Below, in pieces: positions 13,997-21,973 of a stretch of 39,625 bases of DNA. A program made the position numbers and the translations under genes. The notes under the pieces are model-generated. The model saw only the letters and a program-made list of their open reading frames with translations. It did no database searches and was not told the DNA's origin. Source of the DNA: an uncultured Azospirillum sp. (lineage in GTDB: Bacteria > Pseudomonadota > Alphaproteobacteria > RF32 > CAG-239). Position 1 is the first letter of the stretch. Every line of letters begins with the position of its first letter. The stretch covers positions 1 to 39,625 of the forward strand of contig UQAB01000016.1 in NCBI GenBank assembly GCA_900538765.1. The letters run 5' to 3'.

Positions 13997-14977
13997 ATGA
14001 AAAAAGTTGTTTGGGCCTTAATCGACAGCCGCAAAGGCAGCGCCGGACAAATCCGCGGCGTTGTTCAGCAGCTTGATGCCGCAAAATTTGCTGTTATTGA
14101 AAAAAATATTGAATATACGGCATTTTCGGCTCTGCCGAATTTTTTGCGGGGAGCAAGCTTGTTGGGATTGGCTTCGTCATCTGTTCCTGAAATTAACCGG
14201 GATTTTCCTGATGTTGTTATTTCCGGCAGCCGCCGTTCGGCGCCGGTTGCCCGTTGGATAAAAAAGCACTCCGGCGGAAAAACCAAAATCGTGCAAATCC
14301 TTTATCCCGGAGCATTCGGCCGTAAGGATTATGACCTGATTTTTGTTCCGGAACATGACCGCGGTAAAATCAGCGGTGACAATGTCCGCTTCACAATCGG
14401 TTCACCGCATCGTATTACGCCTCAAAGCCTTGCGGCTGCCCGCCGGGAATGGGAAAAGGCTTTTGCGGCATTGCCCCGCCCGTTAACGGCTTTAATCATC
14501 GGCGGAAACATAAAAGGCAAAGGCTTTACGGAGGAAAATGCCAAAACTTTGGCTCAGGCCGTAAAAGAATATCACAATAAAACCGGCGGTTCCTTGTTGG
14601 TGACGGATTCTTGGCGGACAGGAGAAAATATGGAAAAACTGATATTAAACATATTGAAAGGCATTCCGTCTTATAATTATCTGTGGGGAGATAAAAGTTC
14701 CAATCCTTTCATGGGCTATCTGGCTTGTGCCGATAATATCATCGCCACCGGAGATTCTGTATCGATGTGTTGTGAGGCCTGCGGCACCGGAAAACCTGTT
14801 TTTATTTTTACGGGAAAAGGCTGGCTGACGCCGAAACATCTGCGCTTTGTCGATTCTTTAACAAGTGGAGGCTATGCGGCGGTTCTCTCTCAGGATAACC
14901 TGTCCTTTGTGCCTGCCGCATCCCTCAATCCCGCCGCAGAAATCGCCGCGGAAATTACCGCTTTGTTTAAGATTTAA
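13997..14977 (+). CDS. ELM1/DUF1022-family protein (GT-like)
   Basis: A 326-aa member of the mitochondrial fission ELM1 family. It has the opening 'WALIDSRKGSAGQIRGVVQQL', then 'FPDVVISGSRRSAPVARWIKK', 'KIVQILYPG…DLIFVPEHD', 'ALIIGGNIKGKGF' and a C-terminal GT-B-like segment 'NIIATGDSVSMCCEACGTGKPVFIF'. No activity is established in bacteria; the fold resembles glycosyltransferases and the gene is common in Alphaproteobacteria, where a cell-envelope role is often assumed. The start is the ATG at 13997, about 70 bases from the divergent secreted-protein gene. It is followed by the palindromic element at 14981-15065. Confidence 0.88.
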   Translation: MKKVVWALIDSRKGSAGQIRGVVQQLDAAKFAVIEKNIEYTAFSALPNFLRGASLLGLASSSVPEINRDFPDVVISGSRRSAPVARWIKKHSGGKTKIVQILYPGAFGRKDYDLIFVPEHDRGKISGDNVRFTIGSPHRITPQSLAAARREWEKAFAALPRPLTALIIGGNIKGKGFTEENAKTLAQAVKEYHNKTGGSLLVTDSWRTGENMEKLILNILKGIPSYNYLWGDKSSNPFMGYLACADNIIATGDSVSMCCEACGTGKPVFIFTGKGWLTPKHLRFVDSLTSGGYAAVLSQDNLSFVPAASLNPAAEIAAEITALFKI

Positions 14978-14980
14978 AGT

Positions 14981-15065
14981 CGTCATTATGAGGCGTGCCT
15001 TTTCTCCCTTTGTTTCAAGGGGCTGGAGGCAGAAAAATGCTTCACTGGAGCATTTTTCAATGACG
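14981..15065. repeat. Palindromic intergenic element (CGTCATT…AATGACG)
   Basis: The ends CGTCATT (14981-14987) and AATGACG (15059-15065) are perfect inverted repeats. Inside is a 9-bp hairpin AAAAATGCT/AGCATTTTT (15033-15041 with 15049-15057) that can also act as terminator for ELM1. The CGTCATT ends recall interspersed palindromic repeats of Rickettsia and other Alphaproteobacteria, but I see only one copy in the window. Confidence 0.5.
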
Positions 15066-15118
15066 CGAAACTTACCAAGCTAGAAAGTTTTACTCGAGTT
15101 TCACTGCGCTCTCTCTTA

Positions 15119-15142
15119 TTCCTCCCCCGAGGTGGGGAGGAA
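15119..15142. other. G/C-rich hairpin
   Basis: TTCCTCCCC and GGGGAGGAA form a perfect 9-bp stem with a 6-base loop. No T run follows, so it is not a standard terminator; it may belong to the same repeat-rich intergenic stretch. Confidence 0.4.
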
Positions 15143-15225
15143 AGGAGGGGTGTAAAATCATGTAACCGTGGCTAAACTCAAAAACCCCTTGCTAAAATAT
15201 CCCCCTTATGCTACCCTTTATTTTA

Positions 15226-15400
15226 GGTGGCAGAGTTTGCCGCTGAGGGCGTCGAAACCCTTTATAACAGTAGTCGTTAAGCATAATGGCGACTTTAAAT
15301 AAGTATATGCTGATATCTGCCTGGATATGTGCTAGGGGCGGGTGTCAGCGTAATAAGGCTTTGCACGAAAGCGCTGAGCCGTTTACTGTTATACGGTTTC
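15226..15400 (+). ncRNA. Candidate structured RNA upstream of the cysteine-rich gene
   Basis: This gene-free stretch has several nested stems: GTGGCA/TGCCGC (15227-15243), AGTCG/CGACT (15272-15294), ATATC/GATAT (15313-15328), TCAGCG/CGCTGA (15345-15377) and CCGT/ACGG (15379-15396). I cannot match it to tmRNA, RNase P, SRP RNA, 6S RNA or a known riboswitch. With the leader at 15401-15457 it could be a cis-regulator or a separate RNA. Pairing was judged by eye. Confidence 0.35.
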
Positions 15401-15457
15401 GAACATCCGTCCTCCTTTGGGAGGATTTTTTGTTTTAACCTCAAAACAAGGATGTTC
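15401..15457 (+). promoter_or_regulatory. Leader that folds over the Shine-Dalgarno (attenuator-like)
   Basis: GAACATCC (15401-15408) pairs perfectly with GGATGTTC (15450-15457), just before the ATG at 15461. Enclosed are a hairpin TCCTCC/GGAGGA followed by six T (terminator-like, 15410-15431) and a second hairpin TTGTTTT/AAAACAA (15430-15449). The Shine-Dalgarno AAGGA lies at the foot of the closing stem, so this fold would hide it. Both transcription and translation of the downstream gene could be controlled here. Confidence 0.55.
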
Positions 15458-15460
15458 AAC

Positions 15461-16288
15461 ATGAATAATAACTTTAAAGTTTTACTTATAGGGACAAGTC
15501 TGTTCTTAATCCCACAATATGCTGCGGCGCAATGCGCAGTTACCGATTGTCAGCAATTAGGCTATACTTCTCTTCAAAAATGTGACAACGGTTTGAAATG
15601 TCCGTTTGGCGAATATTGGGCTTGCCCCAAAGTTGAGGAAAAAGCCGTTCTCGGTCAATGTACAGGATATGCGAAGAACTGTAAAATCGGGGATATCTTA
15701 AACAGCGACGGTACCTGCACAACCGATAAAGTCAACGGAAAATCCCCACTCGGTGTCGTCTTAGCCATAAAAGAAAACTGCGGTTGGGCAATGACGGCTA
15801 AGCCGATTGCGACGATGATAGAATGGGGAGATAATGACATGGATATATCAGCTTTACCTAATTACACATCTTTTGAAACAGCAATCCAAGATTATGACAG
15901 TTGTGGTAACACTTTAAAAATTATTCAGGCTGGAAACAATTATAGTCATCCTGCTGCTTGGAAAGCGTATGAATATGTACCTTCTGAAGCTCCTGAAACA
16001 AAGGGAAAATGGTGTCTGCCTGCTTTGGGAATGTTGCACAATCTGATATTAAATTTAGAAACAATTAACAATGCCATTGGCAAATTAGAGGGTAAAAAGT
16101 TTACATATTATAAAGTTCCAACAAACATAGATGCTAATGAATATATGTGGTCGTCATCTGAATATGACAATAATAAAGCATGGGCATATTTTATAGAAAA
16201 TAAATTGGGAGCATACGGCATCTACGGTAAGAGTTATCGTGTTGAGGGAGACTTTTACCTTGCTGTCCGTCCAGTAATAGAATTCTAA
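15461..16288 (+). CDS. Secreted Cys-rich protein with DUF1566/Lcl-like C-terminus
   Basis: A 275-aa exported protein. The signal is MNNNFKVLLIGTSLFLIPQYAAAQ; I chose this ATG because AAGGATG precedes it and the signal starts there, although the frame is open further 5'. A cysteine module follows (CAVTDCQQLGYTSLQKC…CPFGEYWACP), then a second (QCTGYAKNCKIGD…DGTC). The C-terminal half (KGKWCLPALGMLHNLI… EYMWSSSEYDNNKAWAYF… LAVRPVIEF) matches the DUF1566/Lcl-like fold seen in surface proteins. It is probably envelope-associated or secreted, function unknown. Its leader is highly structured, and it shares a bidirectional terminator with gyrB. Confidence 0.75.
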   Translation: MNNNFKVLLIGTSLFLIPQYAAAQCAVTDCQQLGYTSLQKCDNGLKCPFGEYWACPKVEEKAVLGQCTGYAKNCKIGDILNSDGTCTTDKVNGKSPLGVVLAIKENCGWAMTAKPIATMIEWGDNDMDISALPNYTSFETAIQDYDSCGNTLKIIQAGNNYSHPAAWKAYEYVPSEAPETKGKWCLPALGMLHNLILNLETINNAIGKLEGKKFTYYKVPTNIDANEYMWSSSEYDNNKAWAYFIENKLGAYGIYGKSYRVEGDFYLAVRPVIEF

Positions 16289-16303
16289 TTCCCAGAAAAA
16301 AAA

Positions 16304-16331
16304 CTCCCGAAATTTATATTTCGGGAGCTTT
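16304..16331. terminator. Bidirectional terminator between the Cys-rich gene and gyrB
   Basis: A perfect 10-bp stem CTCCCGAAAT/ATTTCGGGAG with a 4-base loop is flanked by an A run on the left and T bases on the right. It sits between two convergent stop codons and can serve both. Confidence 0.8.
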
Positions 16332-16346
16332 TACAATAACCAAAGA

Positions 16347-18791
16347 TTAAATATCCAGATTAACCACGTTAAGGGCATTGTCCTGAATAAACTCTTTGCG
16401 GGGTTCGACCACATCGCCCATCAGGGTGGCAAAGGTTTCGTCAGCTTCTTCCATCTGGTTGATCTTCACCTGCAGTAAAGAACGTGCTTCAGGATCAAGC
16501 GTTGTTTCCCAAAGCTGTTCGGGGTTCATCTCACCCAATCCCTTGTATCGGTTGATAGTAATACCTTTCTTTCCGGCGGCAACAATTGCTTCAACCAGCG
16601 AAACCGGACCATGAATTTTCTTTTCCAGTCCCTGTTTTGACACAAGGGTACTGAACGTACCGAAACTTTCTTTCAGAAAAGCGCTCATTTCGTTAATCAT
16701 CTGCGCTTCCTGACTTTCCAGTATTTTCAGTTCCATAACGTGTTCTTCGGTAACGCCGCGCAGTGTCCGGGTAAATTTAATATCATGCCCGTCAGTCAAC
16801 TCGGCTTTCCAACCTTTGTCATATTCAGCTTCCAAGCTGTCCAAACGTCCGGCCAGCGTTGTCAAAGCCGCTTTCATTTCTTCCGGGTTGGCACGCAATG
16901 CCGGGCTGAAAATACCCATAATCGCCATTTGTTCAACGATTTTTTCAGGAACAGTCTTGCTCAGATTGACAATCAGGCTGTGTGCCCGGCGGTTTTGTTC
17001 AACCACGGCAACCAGATCTTCCCCGACAATCTGTTCTCCGTCGGCTTTAATCAATGTTGCATCATCACAACCACCGCGGTTCAGGTAGTTTTCCATCTCC
17101 CGTTCATTTTTAATGTAGAGGATTGAACTTCCTTTTTTGACCTTATACAAAGGCGGTTGGGCAATATAAATATAACCGCGCTCAATCAGCTCCGGCATCT
17201 GGCGATAAAAGAAGGTTAACAACAATGTGCGAATATGGCTTCCGTCGACATCGGCATCGGCCATGATAATAATTTTGTGATAACGGCACTTATCCGGATT
17301 AAAGTCATCTCTGCCGATACCCGTGCCGAGCGCCGTAATAATTGTGCCGATTTCCGCAGAATTTAACATCTTGTCAAAACGGGCACGCTCAACGTTTAAG
17401 ATTTTACCTTTCAGCGGCATAATTGCCTGAGTTTTACGGTCACGCCCCTGTTTTGCCGAACCGCCCGCGGAATCTCCCTCCACGATAAAGATTTCAGAAA
17501 GGGCTGGGTCTTTTTCCGAACAGTCGGCCAGTTTTCCCGGCAAAGACGCAACGTCAAGAACGCCTTTCCGACGGGTCAGCTCACGTGCCTTGCGGGCAGC
17601 TTCGCGAGCGGTTGCTGCTTCGACGATTTTGCCGACAATAATTTTTGCCTCGGCCGGATGTTCGTCGAGCCACTCTTTCAATTTGTCGCCAACAACGCTC
17701 TCAACAACCGGACGAACTTCCGAAGAAACCAGTTTGTCTTTGGTTTGGGAAGAGAATTTCGGGTCAGGAACCTTGACGGACAAGACACAGGTCAAACCTT
17801 CACGCATATCATCACCCGTCAGGCTGACTTTTTCTTTTTTAAGCAAGCCGTTCTCCACAATATAATTGTTGATTGTGCGGGTCAATGCACCTCTGAAGCC
17901 GGCCAGATGCGTTCCGCCGTCTTTTTGCGGAATGTTGTTGGTGTAGCACAACATACTTTCGTTATAGGCGTTAGTCCACTGAATGCCGGCCTCAACCTGA
18001 ATATCATTGTCTTCGCCGCTGATAAAAATAATTTCTTCGTGCAACGGAGCCTTAGACTTGTTGATGTGGCTGACAAATGCTTTCAAACCGCCTTCGTAGT
18101 GAAAGTCAACTTCGCGCGGCTCAGAGCCTCGGTTGTCAATAAGTTTCAGATAAACGCCGGAATTCAGGAAAGCTTTTTCGCGAATGGAACGTTCCAGCGT
18201 TTCAAAGTTAAATTCTGTTTGCGTAAATGTTTCCGGAGAAGGCAGAAATGTGACTTCCGTACCGTGTTTTCCCGGAGCTTCGGCAACAACTTTCAAATGT
18301 TCGGTAACGTTGCCGTTGGCAAACATGGCGATGTGTTCTTTGCCGTTACGCCAAATTCTGAGCCTTAACCAGGTAGACAAGGCATTAACCACGGAAACGC
18401 CCACACCGTGCAGACCACCGGATACCTTATAAGAATTGTTGTCAAACTTGCCGCCGGAGTGCAGTTCTGTCATAATGACTTCCGCGGCGGATACGCCTTC
18501 TTCCTTATGAATGTCAACCGGAATACCGCGCCCGTTGTCGCGGATTGTGGCCGAGCCGTCGGCATTCAAAATAATTTCCGTCTTGTCGCAATACCCGGCC
18601 AAAGCTTCGTCAATGGCGTTGTCCAAAACTTCATAAATCATATGGTGCAGACCGGAACCGTCATCCGTATCGCCGATATACATGCCGGGACGTTTGCGTA
18701 CGGCGTCCAAACCTTTCAAGACCTTAATCGAATCAGCGCTGTACTCTTTTTCTTCCTGATTGATTTCCTCTTGTGTCATTTCGTGAGTCAT
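16347..18791 (-). CDS. gyrB: DNA gyrase subunit B
   Basis: This is the ATPase and TOPRIM subunit of gyrase, which introduces negative supercoils together with GyrA. The GHKL domain shows 'LDAVRKRPGMYIGDTDDGSGLHHMIYEVLDNAIDEALAG' near the start, and 'GGLHGVGVSVVNALS'. TOPRIM shows EGDSAGGSAKQGRDR and DADVDGSHIRTLL. The C-terminal GyrA-contact region ends with 'NRYKGLGEMNPEQLWETTLDP'. At 814 aa it includes the usual insert of gram-negative GyrB. 'KQGRDRKTQAIMPLKGKILNVE' argues for GyrB rather than ParE. The start at 18791 is followed by a second ATG four codons later; GAGG lies 12 bases upstream of the first. Confidence 0.98.
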   Translation of the reverse strand: MTHEMTQEEINQEEKEYSADSIKVLKGLDAVRKRPGMYIGDTDDGSGLHHMIYEVLDNAIDEALAGYCDKTEIILNADGSATIRDNGRGIPVDIHKEEGVSAAEVIMTELHSGGKFDNNSYKVSGGLHGVGVSVVNALSTWLRLRIWRNGKEHIAMFANGNVTEHLKVVAEAPGKHGTEVTFLPSPETFTQTEFNFETLERSIREKAFLNSGVYLKLIDNRGSEPREVDFHYEGGLKAFVSHINKSKAPLHEEIIFISGEDNDIQVEAGIQWTNAYNESMLCYTNNIPQKDGGTHLAGFRGALTRTINNYIVENGLLKKEKVSLTGDDMREGLTCVLSVKVPDPKFSSQTKDKLVSSEVRPVVESVVGDKLKEWLDEHPAEAKIIVGKIVEAATAREAARKARELTRRKGVLDVASLPGKLADCSEKDPALSEIFIVEGDSAGGSAKQGRDRKTQAIMPLKGKILNVERARFDKMLNSAEIGTIITALGTGIGRDDFNPDKCRYHKIIIMADADVDGSHIRTLLLTFFYRQMPELIERGYIYIAQPPLYKVKKGSSILYIKNEREMENYLNRGGCDDATLIKADGEQIVGEDLVAVVEQNRRAHSLIVNLSKTVPEKIVEQMAIMGIFSPALRANPEEMKAALTTLAGRLDSLEAEYDKGWKAELTDGHDIKFTRTLRGVTEEHVMELKILESQEAQMINEMSAFLKESFGTFSTLVSKQGLEKKIHGPVSLVEAIVAAGKKGITINRYKGLGEMNPEQLWETTLDPEARSLLQVKINQMEEADETFATLMGDVVEPRKEFIQDNALNVVNLDI

Positions 18792-18832
18792 AATGTTTAT
18801 TATCCTCTTTCATACTAAATTTTATTGCCCTC

Positions 18833-18861
18833 AGCATACAACATCTTGTTATTTTTACCAA
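18833..18861 (-). promoter_or_regulatory. Candidate gyrB promoter
   Basis: On the minus strand TTGGTA and TATGCT are spaced by exactly 17 bases, about 40 bases upstream of the gyrB ATG. The match is moderate and no regulator site is evident. Confidence 0.4.
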
Positions 18862-18918
18862 GCGAAAAATCGCAGATATTCCACAAAAGCCTCTGATTTT
18901 CAAATAATTTGAGAATTT

Positions 18919-21696
18919 TTAATGCGCTTCGGTCCAGTTGTTGCCGCACCCGACTTCGGCAATCAGCGGAACATCATAATCAACGACATTTTCCATAATT
19001 TGTTTAATCAGTGTGGAAGCTCGGTCGACTTCGCTTTCCGGCGCTTCAAAAACAAGTTCGTCATGGACTTGAAGAAGCATTTTTGTTTCCAGCCCGGCGT
19101 CAGCCAGAGCCTTAATCACCTTGTTCATGGCCAATTTGATAATATCGGCGGCGCCGCCCTGAATTGGCGCGTTGATTGCCGCTCTTTCCGCATTCATGGA
19201 AATGCGCTTGTTGCGGTCGTTAATTCCCAGAATTGTGCATTTGCGGCCAAACGGTGTTTCAACATAACCGTTGCGATGGGCAAATTCTATCGTTTCTTTC
19301 ATAAATTGCCGTATTTCCGGCATTTCTCTGAAATAGGCGTCAATATAAGCTTTGGCTTCGTCATTGCTGACGCCGATTTGTTTGGCCAGCCCGAACTGCG
19401 AAATACCGTAAATAATGCCAAAATTAATAGCTTTGGCATGACGGCGCAAATCCGGTGTTACTTCTTCGCGCGGAACACCGAAAACTTTGGCGGCCGTTGC
19501 GGCATGAATGTCCGCGCCGTGAGCAAACGCTTCTTTAAGCGCTTTGACGTTGGCGACGCTTGCCATCAGCCGGAGTTCTACTTGAGAATAGTCTGAGGCA
19601 ATTATTTTATACCCCTTGCGGGCGACAAAACATTGGCGGATTTTTTTGCCTTCCTCGCTGCGAATTGGGATGTTCTGCAGATTTGGGTTAGATGAAGCCA
19701 AGCGTCCGGTATTAACCACTGTTTGTGAAAAAGTCGTATGAACGCGGTTGTTTTTATCCAACAGCTCAAGAAGGGAATCTGTATAGGTGCTTTTGAGTTT
19801 TGAAAAGCCTCGCCAGTCCAAAATTTTCTGAGCAATCGTATTCCCCTCGGCCGCCAGATCTTCCAAAACATCGGCGCCGGTCTGCCATGCGCCGGTGGCT
19901 GTTTTTTTGCCTTTGATATTTTGCTTGTCAAACAGAATATAACCGATTTGCTTTGGTGAACCGAGGTTAAACTCTTCGCCGGCAAGTTGATAAATCTCTT
20001 GCTCAATGCTTTTTATGTTGGCATCAAAATCGGCGCTGAGCTGCCGGAGAGCCGCCGCGTCAACCATAATGCCGCACTCTTCCATTTTTTTGAGAGTCGA
20101 AATTAGCGGACGGTCGAAATGTTCGTAAATAAACGCCTTTTTCTCTCGGCTCAAACGCGGTTTGAAAAGCTGATACAGCCTAAGGGTAATGTCGGCGTCC
20201 TCTGCGGCATAATCCAAAGCCTTGTCCAGAGGAACCTCGTCAAAGGTGATTTTGTTTTTTCCGCTGCCGCAGACTTCTTCATAGCTGATCATCTTGTGCG
20301 CCAAAAACAACTCGGAAAGTTCATCTAGACTGTGCCCGTGTTCAGAGCTGTCCAAATCATAAGACATGACGCAAGTGTCGTCTAAAGGGAAAATCTCGGC
20401 GTCCTCTCCGAAAATCTGTGCTAGAAAATGCATGTCAAACTTGGCATTGTGGCCGATTTTCAAAATGGATTTGTTTGTAAATAACGGCAGCAAATATTTT
20501 TTCAGAACTTCTGCAGACAGTTGTTTTAATTCGGAAGACGAACTTATCGGTTCACTGAATAAATCATTTTTGTCTGCCTGCATATCCTTGTGAGCAATCG
20601 GAATATAACAGGCTTGCCCGGGGGCGGTTGCCATCGACATTCCGACAATCTTGTCAAAGAATGGATTCAGCCCGTTGGTTTCGGTATCAAAAGCAAAAAG
20701 GCGCTGTTCTTCGATTCGCTTAACCCAGTTTTTCAGGGCTTTTTCATCTTGCACCAATTCATAGTTTTTTTCAGGTTCTGGCGCAACCGGCGAAATCGCC
20801 GGCGCTTCGCCGGAGCAGGGAATGGCCGCGCACATTTCTGCCGCCCATTTTTCAAAACGTGGCTTTAATGTGCGAAAATCATGCTTGTCGGCAAATTCTT
20901 TCAGCATATTGATATCCGGCTGTCGGCAATGATATTCCTCAAGATTGTGTTCAACCGGAACATCATTTTTCAAAGTGACCAGTCGGAGGGAAATCTCGGC
21001 GTTTTCCTTATTTGCCAGCAAGGTTTCACGGCGTTTGTTCTGCTTGATTTCTTCCGCGCGGGCAAGAACCTGCTCAAGAGAACCAAACTGGTTAACAAGT
21101 TCGGCGGCTGTTTTAAGGCCGATTCCCGGAACACCCGGAACATTGTCCGTACTGTCACCGGCCAGAGCCTGAACATCGACAACCCGTTCGGGGTAAACGC
21201 CAAACTTTTCCTTAACGTCTTCCGGGGTAAAAAACTTGTCTTTCATCGGGTCATAATATTCTACGCCGGGACGGATAAGTTGCATCAAATCCTTGTCAGC
21301 GGAAACGACAACCGCTTCATATCCTTTGTCAGTTGCCTGCTTGGCATAAGTTGCAATCAGGTCGTCAGCCTCAAAACCTTCCATTTCCAGATGATTGATA
21401 TTCAGAGCGTCTACCGCTTCCCTGATAATCGGAAACTGGGGAATAAGCTCTTCAGGAGTTTCTTTACGTGTTCCTTTATAATCGGCAAAAAAATTGTTGC
21501 GGAAATTCTGCCTTTTGGCGTCAAACAACACCAGACAATAATCGCATTTGATTTTTGCTGTCAACTTCAGAAACATATTGGTAAAACCATAGACGGCATT
21601 AACCGGCGTTCCTTCCGGATTAGTCATCATCGGCAAACCGTAAAAGGCCCGGAAGATATATCCCGAACCGTCAACCAGACAAACTTTTTTGGTCAT
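18919..21696 (-). CDS. polA: DNA polymerase I
   Basis: The repair and Okazaki-fragment polymerase with three domains. The 5' nuclease comes first ('LVDGSGYIFRAFYGLPMMTNPEGTPVNAVYGF', 'SADKDLMQLI', 'GVPGIGLKTAAELV'). The 3'-5' proofreading domain keeps its acidic residues (FDTETNGLNP, HNAKFDMHFL, YAAEDADIT), so proofreading should be active. The polymerase domain has 'ASDYSQVELRLMASV', the O helix 'RRHAKAINFGIIYGISQFGL' and the final 'LLQVHDELVFEAP'. The ATG at 21696 has GCAGG seven bases upstream; a GTG two codons earlier is possible. It follows the small ribbon-helix-helix-like gene closely and is probably cotranscribed with it. Confidence 0.98.
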   Translation of the reverse strand: MTKKVCLVDGSGYIFRAFYGLPMMTNPEGTPVNAVYGFTNMFLKLTAKIKCDYCLVLFDAKRQNFRNNFFADYKGTRKETPEELIPQFPIIREAVDALNINHLEMEGFEADDLIATYAKQATDKGYEAVVVSADKDLMQLIRPGVEYYDPMKDKFFTPEDVKEKFGVYPERVVDVQALAGDSTDNVPGVPGIGLKTAAELVNQFGSLEQVLARAEEIKQNKRRETLLANKENAEISLRLVTLKNDVPVEHNLEEYHCRQPDINMLKEFADKHDFRTLKPRFEKWAAEMCAAIPCSGEAPAISPVAPEPEKNYELVQDEKALKNWVKRIEEQRLFAFDTETNGLNPFFDKIVGMSMATAPGQACYIPIAHKDMQADKNDLFSEPISSSSELKQLSAEVLKKYLLPLFTNKSILKIGHNAKFDMHFLAQIFGEDAEIFPLDDTCVMSYDLDSSEHGHSLDELSELFLAHKMISYEEVCGSGKNKITFDEVPLDKALDYAAEDADITLRLYQLFKPRLSREKKAFIYEHFDRPLISTLKKMEECGIMVDAAALRQLSADFDANIKSIEQEIYQLAGEEFNLGSPKQIGYILFDKQNIKGKKTATGAWQTGADVLEDLAAEGNTIAQKILDWRGFSKLKSTYTDSLLELLDKNNRVHTTFSQTVVNTGRLASSNPNLQNIPIRSEEGKKIRQCFVARKGYKIIASDYSQVELRLMASVANVKALKEAFAHGADIHAATAAKVFGVPREEVTPDLRRHAKAINFGIIYGISQFGLAKQIGVSNDEAKAYIDAYFREMPEIRQFMKETIEFAHRNGYVETPFGRKCTILGINDRNKRISMNAERAAINAPIQGGAADIIKLAMNKVIKALADAGLETKMLLQVHDELVFEAPESEVDRASTLIKQIMENVVDYDVPLIAEVGCGNNWTEAH

Positions 21697-21727
21697 TGGC
21701 ACCTGCGTTGTGTAAAATTAAACCGGA

Positions 21728-21928
21728 TTATTCCCCGGCGGATAAAAAGAAGGCACGTTCCATATTGTTGACGGAATTCATGTCTGTTATGCAATTATCA
21801 TCATAAGCCGCAATATATTCGGACAAAGCCTGCGCAACACAGTCTTCAATGGAGCAGCCCTCGTTTCTGGCAATTTCCATCAGTTTGGAGTTTATTTCGC
21901 TGCTAATGTTAACCGAAGTATTGTTCAT
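21728..21928 (-). CDS. Small ribbon-helix-helix-like protein
   Basis: A 66-aa protein whose first 45 residues (TSVNISSEINSKLMEIARNEGCSIEDCVAQALSEYIAAYDD) fit a ribbon-helix-helix pattern: a short β-strand, helix, turn and second helix, as in CopG/Arc regulators and antitoxins. No toxin gene is adjacent, so an antitoxin role is not supported. AAGGA precedes the ATG by about eight bases. It is 31 bases upstream of polA and divergent from the penicillin-binding protein gene, with 45 bases between starts, so it could act on that intergenic region. Confidence 0.65.
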   Translation of the reverse strand: MNNTSVNISSEINSKLMEIARNEGCSIEDCVAQALSEYIAAYDDNCITDMNSVNNMERAFFLSAGE

Positions 21929-21973
21929 AAAATTTTCCTTAACTTATTTGATGTATTATTATTAAAATACTTT

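Noticed and set aside
15200..15431. tmRNA or its two-piece alphaproteobacterial form
   Set aside because: No tag-coding sequence or tRNA-like acceptor end; the 'GGTTTCGAAC' resemblance to a T arm lacks a proper stem.
20881..21771. 296-aa plus-strand ORF, the longest antisense frame
   Set aside because: It is opposite polA and the small downstream gene; composition is that of a shadow frame.
21728..21928. Antitoxin of a toxin–antitoxin pair
   Set aside because: No toxin-sized partner adjacent; neighbours are polA and a penicillin-binding protein.
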